Below are positions 1 to 8,407 of a DNA stretch of 64,000 nucleotides, piece by piece (position 1 is the stretch's first letter; every line of letters begins with the position of its first letter). Below the pieces are notes generated by a model. The model made no database searches. It had not been told where the DNA came from and saw nothing but the letters and a program-made list of their open reading frames with translations. The DNA lies in contig NZ_AEEB01000017.1 in NCBI RefSeq assembly GCF_000179775.1, forward strand, positions 496,001-560,000, in the 5' to 3' direction. Source of the stretch: Ahrensia sp. R2A130. GTDB taxonomy: Bacteria; Pseudomonadota; Alphaproteobacteria; Rhizobiales; Rhizobiaceae. The position numbers were made by a program, and so were the translations under genes.

Positions 1-152
1 AGCAGAATTTGCGTCACGTGCAGCCGTTCACCGGCGACCTTCACCAGCAGCACCATGACCGAAAACCCGAACGCGGCAGCGAAGATCATCAGCGAGCCCT
101 TCACGTTGCCGGGAAGCGCGTGAAAGCGGCGGACTGTGGTTGCAATTGGCAT
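1..152 (-). CDS. EamA/DMT-family transporter, N-terminal part (cut by window edge)
   Basis: The minus strand reads from an ATG at 150-152 into the left edge with no stop, giving about 50 residues: MPIATTVRRF, then a hydrophobic first helix (GSLMIFAAAFGFSVMVLLVKVAGERLH). Helix, charged GERLH turn and following QIL are typical of the first transmembrane segment of EamA-type drug/metabolite transporters. The gene is divergent from the CoxL-like gene at 302, leaving about 150 nt for both promoters. No strong Shine-Dalgarno is visible, so the start is tentative. Substrate cannot be inferred. Confidence 0.6.
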   Translation of the reverse strand, partial: MPIATTVRRFHALPGNVKGSLMIFAAAFGFSVMVLLVKVAGERLHVTQIL

Positions 153-301
153 GAGGCGGATTGATTCCAGCTGAGATGGACGCAGGATGGACCCGCGCCC
201 CTCGCGGCACAATGCGCCTTGCGTAGGTGAACCAAAGCGTCGAAACTCGATACCGAATATGCAACCGCCAGTGGGCGGGTAGATGATGCGGAGCTTCCAC
301 C

Positions 302-2629
302 ATGAACGCCATGACCCCACCAAAATTCGGACAGAAAGTCGGCATGGGCCAATCGGTTCTTCGCAAGGAAGATGCAGCCTTTATAACCGGCGAAGGCAAC
401 TACACCGATGATGTGAAGCGCGACGGCGCGCTCCACGCTTACGTTCTGCGCTCGCCCACCGCCCATGCGACCTTCACCATCGAAGACCGCGACACTGCAG
501 CATCCATGGATGGCGTTAAGCTGGTGCTGACGGCAGCTGACATAGAAGGTCATGGCGGGTTGAAATGCCAGACGGTGCTGAAGCAGGTCGATGGCACCAT
601 GCACGACACCAAGGATATTCCATTGCTCTGCGACGGTGTGGTGCGTCATGTTGGCGACGCCATCGCTTTCGTGGTGGCTGAAACGGAAGCTCAGGCGCGC
701 GAAGCGGGCGAGGCCATCGAAGTCGATTTCGACATGCTGCCCACCGTGGTCGATACCGAATCTGCGCTCTCCGACGATGCTGTGCTTGTCTATGACGACA
801 CGCCAAATAATCTCGCCTTCGAGGTGGAGATGGGCAATGCAGACCGCTCACGCGAGATATTCAAATCCGCGGCCCGCGTGTCCGAACTCAAGCTCATCAA
901 CAACCGGTTGATCTGCAACTACATGGAAACCCGTGGCTGCGTGGCCGAATGGTCCGATGAAGAAGATCGCTACACGCTTACCGTCGGCTCGCAGGGCGTG
1001 CACAGCATGCGCGATGCGCTGGCGGGCCAATGCCTCAACGTATCACCTGACAAATTGCGGGTGGTAACGCCGGATGTCGGCGGTGGTTTCGGCACCAAAG
1101 TCTTCCCATATCGTGAATATCCACTGGCGCTTATCGCTGCAAAGCGTCTCGGCCATCCGGTGAAATGGCGTTGCGACCGCTCCGAACATTTTGTCGCCGA
1201 TGCCCATGGCCGCGATAACGTGGTGACCATGAAAATGGCAATGGATGAAGACGGTCGGTTTTTGGCGCTCGATGTCGATCTGATCGCAGCCATGGGCGCA
1301 TATCTACACACTTACGGCCCGTACATCCCGACGCTTGGCACAACAATCGGCACCGGTATTTATGACATTGAAGCCTGCGCCTTCCACATTCGCGGCGTCT
1401 ATACTCACACCACCCCGACAGATGCCTATCGCGGCGCAGGGCGTCCTGAAGCGATCTACGCGCTTGAACGATTGGTCGATCAATGCGCCCGCGACATGGG
1501 CGTCGGTCCAGATGAAATTCGCCGCCGTAACGCTATTCCTTCCGACATGCTGCCTTACAAAACACCGTTCGGCCGAACCTACGACACTGGCGAGTTCACC
1601 GCTCATATGGACAAGTGCATGGAGATCGCCGGTTGGGGAGATTTCGACAGCCGCGCAAACGCCGCAAAGACGGAAGGCAAATTGCGGGGCATCGGCATGT
1701 CCACCTATATCGAGGCCTGCGCCTTTGCTGGCTCCGAACCTGCCAAGCTGGAATTGCAGACCGACGGCACGGTGAGACTGCTCATAGGCACCCAATCTAA
1801 CGGGCAGGGCCACCAGACTGCCTACGCGCAATTTGCAGCCGAAGTGCTGAACCTCGACATCGATTCCATTGACGTGCGGCAGGGCGATACAGATGAGTTG
1901 GCGACCGGCGGCGGCACCGGCGGTTCCCGCTCCATCCCGCTCGGGGGTGTATCGGTTAAACGCGGCTCCGAAGCGCTGGCGGAAAAAATTAAGGAAATCG
2001 CAGCCGACAAGTTGGAAGCAGCAGCCAGCGATCTCGAACTCATGGAAGGCGAGGTCTGCATCGTCGGCACCGACCGATCCATGACGCTGGCAGAAGTTGC
2101 CGCCAGCACCGACACGCCCGTCGAAGCCACCGGAGAGTTTGTGCAGGACGAAGCGACATTCCCCAATGGCACCCATGTCTGTGAAGTCGAGATCGACCCG
2201 ACAACAGGCGAAACCGAAGTCGTCGCCTACACAATCGTTGATGATTTCGGCACCACGGTGAACCCTATCATGCTGGCCGGTCAGGTGCATGGCGGCGTGG
2301 TGCAGGCCATCGGCCAGTGCATTATGGAACAGACGGTCTATGACGACGATGGCCAATTGGTCACGGCGTCCTTCATGGACTACCGCATGCCCCGCGCTCA
2401 GGACATTCCGAACTTTCATTTCGAAACACGCAACGTGCCGTCCACGACTAATGCGCTCGGCATTAAGGGCGCAGGCGAAGCGGGCACGATCGGTGGTTGC
2501 CCTGCAGTCATGAACGCTGTCGTGGATGCGCTTCACCGCGCGTACGGTGTCGAGCATATCGACATGCCGGTCACGCCGCTCATCATGTGGAACGCCATCC
2601 GCGCCGCCGAAAAGCAGCGTGCGGCCTAG
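302..2629 (+). CDS. Xanthine dehydrogenase-family molybdopterin-binding subunit (form II CoxL-like)
   Basis: This 775-aa protein is a full-length large subunit of the molybdenum hydroxylase (xanthine/aldehyde/CO dehydrogenase) family. It opens with the family's GMGQSVLRKEDAAFITGEG element, has the glycine-rich GGGFGTKVFPYREYPLALIAA segment near residue 260, AYRGAGRPEA near residue 376 and the conserved GAGEAGTIGG near residue 723, whose Glu is the usual catalytic base. AYRGAGR is the form II signature; true CO dehydrogenases (form I) carry AYXCSFR, so CO is probably not the substrate. Medium (FAD) and small (2Fe-2S) subunits are not adjacent: upstream is a divergent transporter, downstream the thiamine operon. 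It therefore looks solitary, with partners encoded elsewhere. Physiological substrate unknown. Confidence 0.9.
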   Translation: MNAMTPPKFGQKVGMGQSVLRKEDAAFITGEGNYTDDVKRDGALHAYVLRSPTAHATFTIEDRDTAASMDGVKLVLTAADIEGHGGLKCQTVLKQVDGTMHDTKDIPLLCDGVVRHVGDAIAFVVAETEAQAREAGEAIEVDFDMLPTVVDTESALSDDAVLVYDDTPNNLAFEVEMGNADRSREIFKSAARVSELKLINNRLICNYMETRGCVAEWSDEEDRYTLTVGSQGVHSMRDALAGQCLNVSPDKLRVVTPDVGGGFGTKVFPYREYPLALIAAKRLGHPVKWRCDRSEHFVADAHGRDNVVTMKMAMDEDGRFLALDVDLIAAMGAYLHTYGPYIPTLGTTIGTGIYDIEACAFHIRGVYTHTTPTDAYRGAGRPEAIYALERLVDQCARDMGVGPDEIRRRNAIPSDMLPYKTPFGRTYDTGEFTAHMDKCMEIAGWGDFDSRANAAKTEGKLRGIGMSTYIEACAFAGSEPAKLELQTDGTVRLLIGTQSNGQGHQTAYAQFAAEVLNLDIDSIDVRQGDTDELATGGGTGGSRSIPLGGVSVKRGSEALAEKIKEIAADKLEAAASDLELMEGEVCIVGTDRSMTLAEVAASTDTPVEATGEFVQDEATFPNGTHVCEVEIDPTTGETEVVAYTIVDDFGTTVNPIMLAGQVHGGVVQAIGQCIMEQTVYDDDGQLVTASFMDYRMPRAQDIPNFHFETRNVPSTTNALGIKGAGEAGTIGGCPAVMNAVVDALHRAYGVEHIDMPVTPLIMWNAIRAAEKQRAA

Positions 2630-2654
2630 CCGCATATAAACGCACGATTTGCCC

Positions 2655-2683
2655 TTGCGGGGGCAGGTCCGCGCGCCTATTTT
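2655..2683 (+). promoter_or_regulatory. Predicted sigma70-type promoter of the thiMED operon
   Basis: A -35-like TTGCGG (2655-2660) and a -10-like TATTTT (2678-2683) are separated by exactly 17 nt. Initiation 7-8 nt downstream would start the RNA at about 2690, immediately before the first paired base of the TPP aptamer. The match is by eye and moderate, but the spacing and the position relative to the riboswitch support it. Confidence 0.5.
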
Positions 2684-2690
2684 CCCGTCA

Positions 2691-2788
2691 TCTCATAGAG
2701 GTGCCATCGGCAAAGCGTGCCGTGGCTGAGAGCCGTTCGTGGCAACTCTTTGAACCTGATCCGGATCGTGCCGGCGGAGGGAATGGGA
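2691..2788 (+). promoter_or_regulatory. TPP riboswitch (THI element) upstream of thiM
   Basis: The conserved landmarks of the thiamine-pyrophosphate aptamer appear in order: GAGGTGCC (2698-2705), GGCTGAGA (2724-2731), GAACCTGATCCGGAT (2752-2766) and GCCGGCGGAGGGAAT (2770-2784). A P1 helix can be drawn between TCTCAT (2691-2696) and ATGGGA (2783-2788), with one G-U pair. The GGAGGG at 2776-2781 is both part of the conserved aptamer core and the best Shine-Dalgarno for the GTG start at 2793, and the 3' strand of P1 ends only four bases before that start. Ligand binding should therefore hide the ribosome-binding site directly, with no separate expression platform. Confidence 0.93.
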
Positions 2789-2792
2789 CATC

Positions 2793-3563
2793 GTGGAAAA
2801 GCACCTTCAACTCGACCCGAGAGCTATCGCCGATTGCGTGTTGGCTGTTCGTGAATTTCGGCCGCATGTTCACAGTATCACGAATTCTGTAGCCCAGAAT
2901 TTCACCGCAAACGTATTGCTTGCCGTGGGCATGAAGCCGTCCATGACGGTTGCCGCCGCCGAAATGCAGGGCTTCGTCACAATGGCGGATGCTCTGCTCA
3001 TCAACATCGGCACCATGGATGATGAGCGTCGCGCCGCTATCGATGAAGCGATCAAGGTTGCCGAAAAATCCAACACGCCGTGGTTGCTGGACCCCGTATT
3101 TGCGCAGGCATCCACGCCGCGTCTCGAACTTGCAAAACGCCTGCTCAATCGCAAACCCACCGCGATGCGGTTCAACGCTTCTGAAGGCCAATATCTGTTT
3201 GGTGCGCATATGACGCCAACGGCTCTTCCGCTGCTCAGTAGCTCGACAGAGGTCTCACTCATCCTGACTGGTGCAGAAGATCATGTTGCTGTTGGCCATG
3301 ATGCGGCGACCATCCGTAACGGCAGCGCATTGATGGATCGTGTCACGGCGATGGGCTGCGCTCTGTCGGCGGTTATGGCTGGCTTTCTCGCTGTCGAACG
3401 CAATCAGCATCTCGCACTTACATCCGCGCTCGTTCTTTACGGACTCGCCGGTTCCACAGCGGAAGCGAAGTCCACCGGCCCAGGCAGCTTCGTGCCCGCA
3501 TTTTTGGACGCACTCTACACCCTCTCGCCAGACGACATCATCGCAGGAGCCCGCCTCGCATGA
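2793..3563 (+). CDS. thiM: Hydroxyethylthiazole kinase ThiM
   Basis: The 256-aa protein phosphorylates 4-methyl-5-(2-hydroxyethyl)thiazole in thiamine salvage. The family's N-terminal HSITNSVAQNFTANVLLAVG, the AAEMQGFV segment, the LLDPVFA strand (near residue 97), FNASEGQYL and the C-terminal VTAMGCALSAVMAGF anion-hole/catalytic Cys region are all present, and the length is normal. A GTG start was chosen because it follows the GGAGGG of the riboswitch and gives the expected N-terminus. It is the first gene of a tightly packed operon and overlaps thiE by 4 nt. TPP should repress its translation. Confidence 0.95.
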   Translation: MEKHLQLDPRAIADCVLAVREFRPHVHSITNSVAQNFTANVLLAVGMKPSMTVAAAEMQGFVTMADALLINIGTMDDERRAAIDEAIKVAEKSNTPWLLDPVFAQASTPRLELAKRLLNRKPTAMRFNASEGQYLFGAHMTPTALPLLSSSTEVSLILTGAEDHVAVGHDAATIRNGSALMDRVTAMGCALSAVMAGFLAVERNQHLALTSALVLYGLAGSTAEAKSTGPGSFVPAFLDALYTLSPDDIIAGARLA

Positions 3564-4207
3564 CCGCACTCGATATCAGCCTCTACGGCATTCTCGATCC
3601 CGCACGCTCCAATGGCCGCCCATTGCCCGAACTTGCCGCAGCCGCTGCCCGTGGCGGCGCAACCTTGCTGCAATATCGCGACAAAACCTCCGACACCCGC
3701 ACCATGGTCGAGACCGCCCACGACATTCTCGAAGCGCTGGAAGACTTCGATATACCGCTGCTGATCAATGACCGGGTTGATGTTGCGTTGGCCGTCGGTG
3801 CGCACGGTGTTCATCTCGGCCAAACGGATATGGAAACGCAAGACGCGCGCGATCTGTTGGGCGATGACGCCATTATCGGTCTCACCATCAAGAACCGTTC
3901 CCACGCCACGAATGCGCCGGTGGATCTGCTGGATTACGTGTGCATCGGCGGCGTGTTCCAGACGTTGTCGAAGGACAATCCGGTAGCCATCGGTCTTGAT
4001 GGCTGGTCCTCCGTCGCAGGCCACTTCCGGCAGATCGACCACCGCCTTCCGGTCGGTGCAATCGCAGGTATCGACGAAACGAATTGTGCCGACGTCATGT
4101 CGAACGGCGCCGATGGCGTTGCGATCATCTCCGCCATGTTCATGGCAGACGACGTGGAAGCCGTCACAAAAAATCTAGTCAAAATCATCAAGGAATCCCG
4201 CCGATGA
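3560..4207 (+). CDS. thiE: Thiamine-phosphate synthase ThiE
   Basis: The 215-aa TIM-barrel enzyme joins HMP-pyrophosphate and thiazole phosphate to thiamine phosphate. Typical ThiE motifs are visible: GATLLQYRDK (diphosphate binding), LLINDRVDVALAVGAHGVHLGQTD, IIGLTIKN, DYVCIGGVFQT and the C-terminal GADGVAIISAMF. One deviation is that many ThiE proteins have ...GPVFPTxTK at the fifth motif, where this protein reads GGVFQTLSK, as in other alphaproteobacterial forms. The start overlaps the thiM stop (ATGA), and its own stop overlaps thiD, so translation is probably coupled through the operon. Confidence 0.92.
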   Translation: MTALDISLYGILDPARSNGRPLPELAAAAARGGATLLQYRDKTSDTRTMVETAHDILEALEDFDIPLLINDRVDVALAVGAHGVHLGQTDMETQDARDLLGDDAIIGLTIKNRSHATNAPVDLLDYVCIGGVFQTLSKDNPVAIGLDGWSSVAGHFRQIDHRLPVGAIAGIDETNCADVMSNGADGVAIISAMFMADDVEAVTKNLVKIIKESRR

Positions 4208-5010
4208 CCGCCATCGCACTTACAATCGCAGGCTCGGATTCCGGCGGCGGCGCGGGCGTTCAAGCGGACTTGAAAACCTTCAGCGCACTGGGTGTTTATG
4301 GCGCAAGCGTCATCACCGCTTTAACGGCGCAAAACACCCTTGGCGTTACCGGCATCCACGATGTTCCACCCGCATTCGTCACCGAACAAGCTGATGCGGT
4401 CTTCTCCGATTTGGCAATCAATGCGTTGAAGATCGGCATGTTGTCCAAGCCCGAGATCATCGACGCTGTGGCTGCTGCTATCGACCAGCACAAACCAAAG
4501 GCTACCGTCTTGGACCCTGTCATGGTGGCCGAGTCCGGCGATCCGTTGATTAACGATGCCGCAGTCGCGCATCTTGCCGAAACACTCTTCTCGCGCGTCA
4601 CTCTCATCACGCCAAACCTGCACGAAGCTGCCCGGTTGTTGCAAACGGAAGTTGCCGCCGACAACGACGCGATGGAAGCGCAGGCGGAAGCTTTGCTCGA
4701 CCTTGGTGCTAATGCCGTTCTGCTGAAAGGCGGTCACAGCGATGCGGTGGAGGCCTGCGATGTGTTGGGCATACGCGGTGAACCGCTCCGCTGGTATTGC
4801 GCGCCCTTCATCGACACGAAAAACACCCACGGCACAGGCTGCTCCCTGTCATCGGCAATCGCTGCACAACTGGCTAAGGGCGATGAATTGCCGGACGCCG
4901 TTCACGCCGCAAAATTATGGCTATCGGCTGCAATTGGCGCTGCCGATGATCTCGATATAGGGCAGGGCGCTGGCCCGGTTCACCATTTTCACGCCCTCTG
5001 GAACACCTGA
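4204..5010 (+). CDS. thiD: Hydroxymethylpyrimidine / phosphomethylpyrimidine kinase ThiD
   Basis: The 268-aa ribokinase-fold enzyme phosphorylates HMP and HMP-phosphate, supplying the pyrimidine half for ThiE. It begins MTAIALTIAGSDSGGGAGVQADLKTF, the diagnostic ThiD N-terminus, and carries VLDPVMVAESGDPL, ITPNLHEAARLL, VLLKGGH and the C-terminal HGTGCSLSSAIAA anion-hole motif. The ATG at 4204 was chosen over upstream in-frame codons because it gives the canonical N-terminus and overlaps the thiE stop by four bases. ThiM, ThiE and ThiD together form the salvage branch; no thiC, thiG or thiO is present in this window. Confidence 0.95.
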   Translation: MTAIALTIAGSDSGGGAGVQADLKTFSALGVYGASVITALTAQNTLGVTGIHDVPPAFVTEQADAVFSDLAINALKIGMLSKPEIIDAVAAAIDQHKPKATVLDPVMVAESGDPLINDAAVAHLAETLFSRVTLITPNLHEAARLLQTEVAADNDAMEAQAEALLDLGANAVLLKGGHSDAVEACDVLGIRGEPLRWYCAPFIDTKNTHGTGCSLSSAIAAQLAKGDELPDAVHAAKLWLSAAIGAADDLDIGQGAGPVHHFHALWNT

Positions 5011-5011
5011 T

Positions 5012-6085
5012 ATGACCAAGACCAACCGCCGCAATGTGCTTGCAGGCCTCGTCGCAGCACCGGCAGTCGCACTCGCTGCACCCGCATTAGCGCAAGACGT
5101 TACTGAATGGCGCATGGTCACGTCATGGCCCAAAAATCTGCCAGGCCCCGGCGTCACAGCACAGCGCTTGGCGGACTCGATTACGGCAATGTCCGGTGGA
5201 CGGTTGCGCGTTAAACTCTATGCGGCTGGAGAGATCGTACCCGCGCTGGAGGTCTTTTCAGCCGTGTCCAACGGCACCGCGCATATCGGTCACACAGCGT
5301 CGCTGTTTTGGGGCGGAAAGGTTCCTGCTGCACCGCTTTTCACAGCCGGACCATTCGGCCTCACGCCTATCGAACACATCACGTGGGTGGACCACGGCGG
5401 TGGGCAGGCCATCTGGGATGAGCTCTACGCGCCCTTCGGCATCAAGCCTTTCATGGCCGGTAACACCGGTTTTCAGATGGGTGGTTGGTACAAGGAAGAG
5501 CTGAACAGCCTTGCTGACCTGAAAGGCCTGAAAATCCGTATGCCGGGTCTTGGCGGCGAGGTGATGCGTAAGCTTGGCGCGGCCCCCGTTACCATTGCGC
5601 CGGGCGAAATTCTGTCCGCGCTTCAAACCGGAGCAATCGACGCCACTGAATTTCTTGGCCCCTCGTCAGACTTCGCCATGGGCTTCTACAAGGCTGCGAA
5701 ATTCTACTACGCCCCCGGCTTCCACGAACCCAACGGCACGGGCGAAGCGCTCGTTTCCGCAGAAGCACTCGCGGCATTGCCAGCCGATCTACAGGCGATT
5801 GTGAAAGCTGCATGCGCTGCCGAAAACATTCTGTCCCTCGGTGAAAGCGAGTGGATGAACGCCGAGCGTTTGAAGCTCTTGGTCGAAGAAAAAGGTGTGC
5901 TTCTTCGTGACTATCCGTCCGACATCATCAATGCAGCCCACGCTGCAACGGTTGAAGCATTGGATGAATTGGCTGCCCGTGATGCGCTAACGGCTAAAGC
6001 AGTTGAAAGCTTCCGCGCGGCCAGCCGCCACCAGAGCGAATGGTCTCGTCAGTCCGTGCAGAAATTCCTTAGCGCGCGTACCTAA
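5012..6085 (+). CDS. TRAP transporter solute-binding protein (DctP/TakP-like), Tat-type signal
   Basis: A 357-aa periplasmic binding protein beginning MTKTNRRNVLAGLVAAPAVALAAPALA, a twin-arginine-like signal with an AxA cleavage site near residue 27. The mature protein starts EWRMVTSWPKNLPGPG and contains GNTGFQMGGWYKEEL and a DLKGLKIRMPGLGGEV segment, features of the DctP/TakP (COG4663) branch that binds keto-acids and related organic acids. It begins 1 nt after the thiD stop, so it is transcribed with, and probably regulated like, the thiamine salvage genes. No DctQ/DctM membrane subunits are in the window. Its ligand may be a thiamine-related compound by association, but this is inference. 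Its stop overlaps the convergent MFS gene. Confidence 0.88.
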   Translation: MTKTNRRNVLAGLVAAPAVALAAPALAQDVTEWRMVTSWPKNLPGPGVTAQRLADSITAMSGGRLRVKLYAAGEIVPALEVFSAVSNGTAHIGHTASLFWGGKVPAAPLFTAGPFGLTPIEHITWVDHGGGQAIWDELYAPFGIKPFMAGNTGFQMGGWYKEELNSLADLKGLKIRMPGLGGEVMRKLGAAPVTIAPGEILSALQTGAIDATEFLGPSSDFAMGFYKAAKFYYAPGFHEPNGTGEALVSAEALAALPADLQAIVKAACAAENILSLGESEWMNAERLKLLVEEKGVLLRDYPSDIINAAHAATVEALDELAARDALTAKAVESFRAASRHQSEWSRQSVQKFLSART

Positions 6086-7389
6086 AGCTTCCGCACCGTT
6101 ACTGGCGGAGGCATAGCTGGCATCTCTTCCTCAGGTTCCAGCTGATAAGGGTCGCTCAGCGCTCTTGAGTCATACACATACGATTCTGGCGTCGCACTCT
6201 GCGCAAAGCCGATGGTCTGGAAATCTTCTCGGTCATCTTCTGCCACACGTTCCGAGCGGAACGTTCGGTAAAGTGCATAGCCACCAAACGCGGCATGAGC
6301 GATCGTGGTGGTTGTGAAAACGCCAGCCGGTCCCATGATCGTCATAATCTGCGCGGCCATCAATGGCCCGACCATCGTGCCGATGCCGTAGACCAGCAGC
6401 AGGCTGCTCGCGACCTTGACGAAATCATCTTCGGCGCGGTCGTTGGCCAGCGCGACGGCAAGCGAATAGATTGAGTAGATCATTCCACCATACAGCACGA
6501 CGGCCATGAAAAACGGCGTATCGAAACTTGCTGATTGCGTTAGCACCGTCATGATACTGCCTGCGATGATGCCGATCATTCCCGCAATTGCCATCACATA
6601 GCGGCGGTCGATCATGTCTGAGAGTTTCCCGAGCGGGAACTGGAACAAAACAGACCCCGCCAAAGCAGCACCAAGAAGAGATGCGATCATTGCCGATGAC
6701 ATGCCGACTTGCTGGCCATAGACCGCACCAAAAGTTCCCCAAGTGGAGGATACGATACCGGCTGCGAACGCACCCACTGCTGCTGCGGGCGAGTTGAAAA
6801 ACAGCCCCTTTACGTCCAATTCTGCTTCGTTCAACGGTGCCGGTGACTGAGCTTTGGACACGCTTGTGGGAATAAGCGCAAGCGCAAACAGGATCGCGCC
6901 TACCATGAACAACAGGTCACGGCTCGGTTCTGCCAGGATTAGCAAATACTGCCCTGCCGCCATCGCGACCATTGTGGTAATCGCGTAGATCGAGAACATT
7001 TGGCCGCGCTGTTCGTTGCTTACGCGCTCGTTCAGCCAGCTTTCAGCGACCATGTAACAGCCAGCAAAACAGAAGCCGGACAATGCCCGCAACACTATCC
7101 AGAAGATCGCGTCGACCCACATCGCATTGAGCAATATTGAAACAGCGAGCAGCGCCGTAAGCGCCGAGAAAGTACGCACATGGCCGACACGGCGCACGAG
7201 GTGCGGCATGAACCAGCAACCAAAAGTAAAACCTATTGCGTAGCCTGTACCGATCCAACCCAGCTGGAACGTGCCAAAGCCTTCGAGCTGGCCGCGAATA
7301 GGAATGAGAACGGCGTGTAGTCCGCCGCCCATCATGAGAAATATCATTCCGCCAAAAAGCGAAAAGAACGGAACAAGCTGACGCACCAT
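6082..7389 (-). CDS. MFS transporter
   Basis: About 435 residues with a dozen hydrophobic segments characteristic of the major facilitator superfamily, including the loop 2-3 region (GCWFMPHLVRRVGHVRTF), RALSGFCFAGCYMVAESWLNERV and the equivalent FPLGKLSDMIDRRYVM in the second half. The overall style (YcaD/UhpC-like 'MFS with ESWLNERV' group) is common in alphaproteobacteria; the substrate is unknown. I chose ATG 7389 (MVRQLVPFFSLF) because the protein then starts just before helix 1; an upstream start at 7464 adds 25 polar residues. The C-terminal ~60 residues are acidic, proline-rich and cytoplasmic. The stop shares four bases with that of the convergent TRAP gene. Confidence 0.88.
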   Translation of the reverse strand: MVRQLVPFFSLFGGMIFLMMGGGLHAVLIPIRGQLEGFGTFQLGWIGTGYAIGFTFGCWFMPHLVRRVGHVRTFSALTALLAVSILLNAMWVDAIFWIVLRALSGFCFAGCYMVAESWLNERVSNEQRGQMFSIYAITTMVAMAAGQYLLILAEPSRDLLFMVGAILFALALIPTSVSKAQSPAPLNEAELDVKGLFFNSPAAAVGAFAAGIVSSTWGTFGAVYGQQVGMSSAMIASLLGAALAGSVLFQFPLGKLSDMIDRRYVMAIAGMIGIIAGSIMTVLTQSASFDTPFFMAVVLYGGMIYSIYSLAVALANDRAEDDFVKVASSLLLVYGIGTMVGPLMAAQIMTIMGPAGVFTTTTIAHAAFGGYALYRTFRSERVAEDDREDFQTIGFAQSATPESYVYDSRALSDPYQLEPEEEMPAMPPPVTVRKL

Positions 7390-7525
7390 GGCGCGGCCAA
7401 TCTTACAATTCGACGCCGACAGATGCCGCGCGACCGGTTGCAGGGTGAAAGTGGCCGCAACCACTCCCTCATATTTCGCCTATGATCACAGGTTGAAGTG
7501 CGTGTCCAGTCACTAAATTCGCAGC

Positions 7526-8407
7526 TTATTCCGCGCCGATTTCCAACCGGGCCTTGAGCATCAAAAGGTCCTGCCAAGCACGACGTTTTTGCGCCGGATT
7601 TCGCAGCAGGTATGCCGGGTGAAACATTGGCAGTGCAGGCCATTCCCGTTCACCGATCTTCACATCTTTCCACCGCCCGCGAACCGATGTGATGCCATCG
7701 GTCGTTCGCAACATCGCTTTCGCGGAAGAGCCGCCGACGAGCACCAGCAACTTTGGAGCGGCCAGTTCTATGTGCCGTTCGATGAAGGGGCGGCAGATTT
7801 CAATCTCCGCAGGCGTAGGAGTTCTGTTTCCGGCTGGTCGCCACGGAATGACATTGGAGATGTAAACCGACTTGCGATCCAGCCCGATGGCCGCAAGCAT
7901 ACGATCAAGCAACTGACCTGACTTGCCGACAAATGGCAGCCCCTGCGCATCTTCATCGCGCCCTGGTGCTTCGCCGATAAGCATAACGGAAGCTTCCGGG
8001 TTGCCGTCTGCAAACACCATCTGCTTCGCTTGATACCGCAGGTTGCAACCTTCGAAGCCGCGTATTGCGTCACGCAATTCATCCAGCGTGGTGGCTTTTG
8101 AAGCGAGCTGCTTGGCCTGTTCCACAGCAGCACCGTCCGGAATAGTCGGTCGAGCGGGTGCTGCTGCGGGAGGCGGTGTTGCAGCTTTGGTGCGCGATTG
8201 GTCCCGCAGATTGGATTGCTGGTCAGCAACAGGGGCTTGTTGCGTTTGACGTTCATCCGTTTTGCTGACGGCCTTCTTGTTTTTTACTGCCTCAAACGCC
8301 TGTGCCGCCTCGGCAAAACGATCCACCGGCTCATCAGCCAACGCAATATCCACGCCAGCTTCAGCATACCATTCCAGCAATTCGTGGGGATAAGCGTGCT
8401 CGGTCAT
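7526..8407 (-). CDS. Uracil-DNA glycosylase, family 4/5-like
   Basis: This 293-aa DNA-repair enzyme would excise uracil from DNA. The catalytic core starts near residue 110 and has the [26 protein letters not shown] water-activating motif, [18 protein letters not shown], and [16 protein letters not shown] near the C-terminus. The first ~100 residues are low-complexity (Ala, Pro, Gln) and poorly conserved-looking. Canonical family 4 enzymes hold a 4Fe-4S cluster with four Cys; this protein contains only two Cys (FEGC and EIC), so an intact cluster is unlikely. The start overlaps the stop of the upstream EEP-family gene by 4 nt (ATGA), so the two are co-translated. Confidence 0.88.
   Translation of the reverse strand: MTEHAYPHELLEWYAEAGVDIALADEPVDRFAEAAQAFEAVKNKKAVSKTDERQTQQAPVADQQSNLRDQSRTKAATPPPAAAPARPTIPDGAAVEQAKQLASKATTLDELRDAIRGFEGCNLRYQAKQMVFADGNPEASVMLIGEAPGRDEDAQGLPFVGKSGQLLDRMLAAIGLDRKSVYISNVIPWRPAGNRTPTPAEIEICRPFIERHIELAAPKLLVLVGGSSAKAMLRTTDGITSVRGRWKDVKIGEREWPALPMFHPAYLLRNPAQKRRAWQDLLMLKARLEIGAE

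Noticed and set aside
302..2629. Annotation as aerobic carbon monoxide dehydrogenase
   Set aside because: The active-site loop is AYRGAGR (form II), not AYXCSFR (form I), and coxM/coxS are absent, so CO oxidation is unlikely.
1304..2635. 443-codon minus-strand frame antisense to the CoxL-like gene
   Set aside because: No recognisable motif; explained by codon bias of the plus-strand gene.
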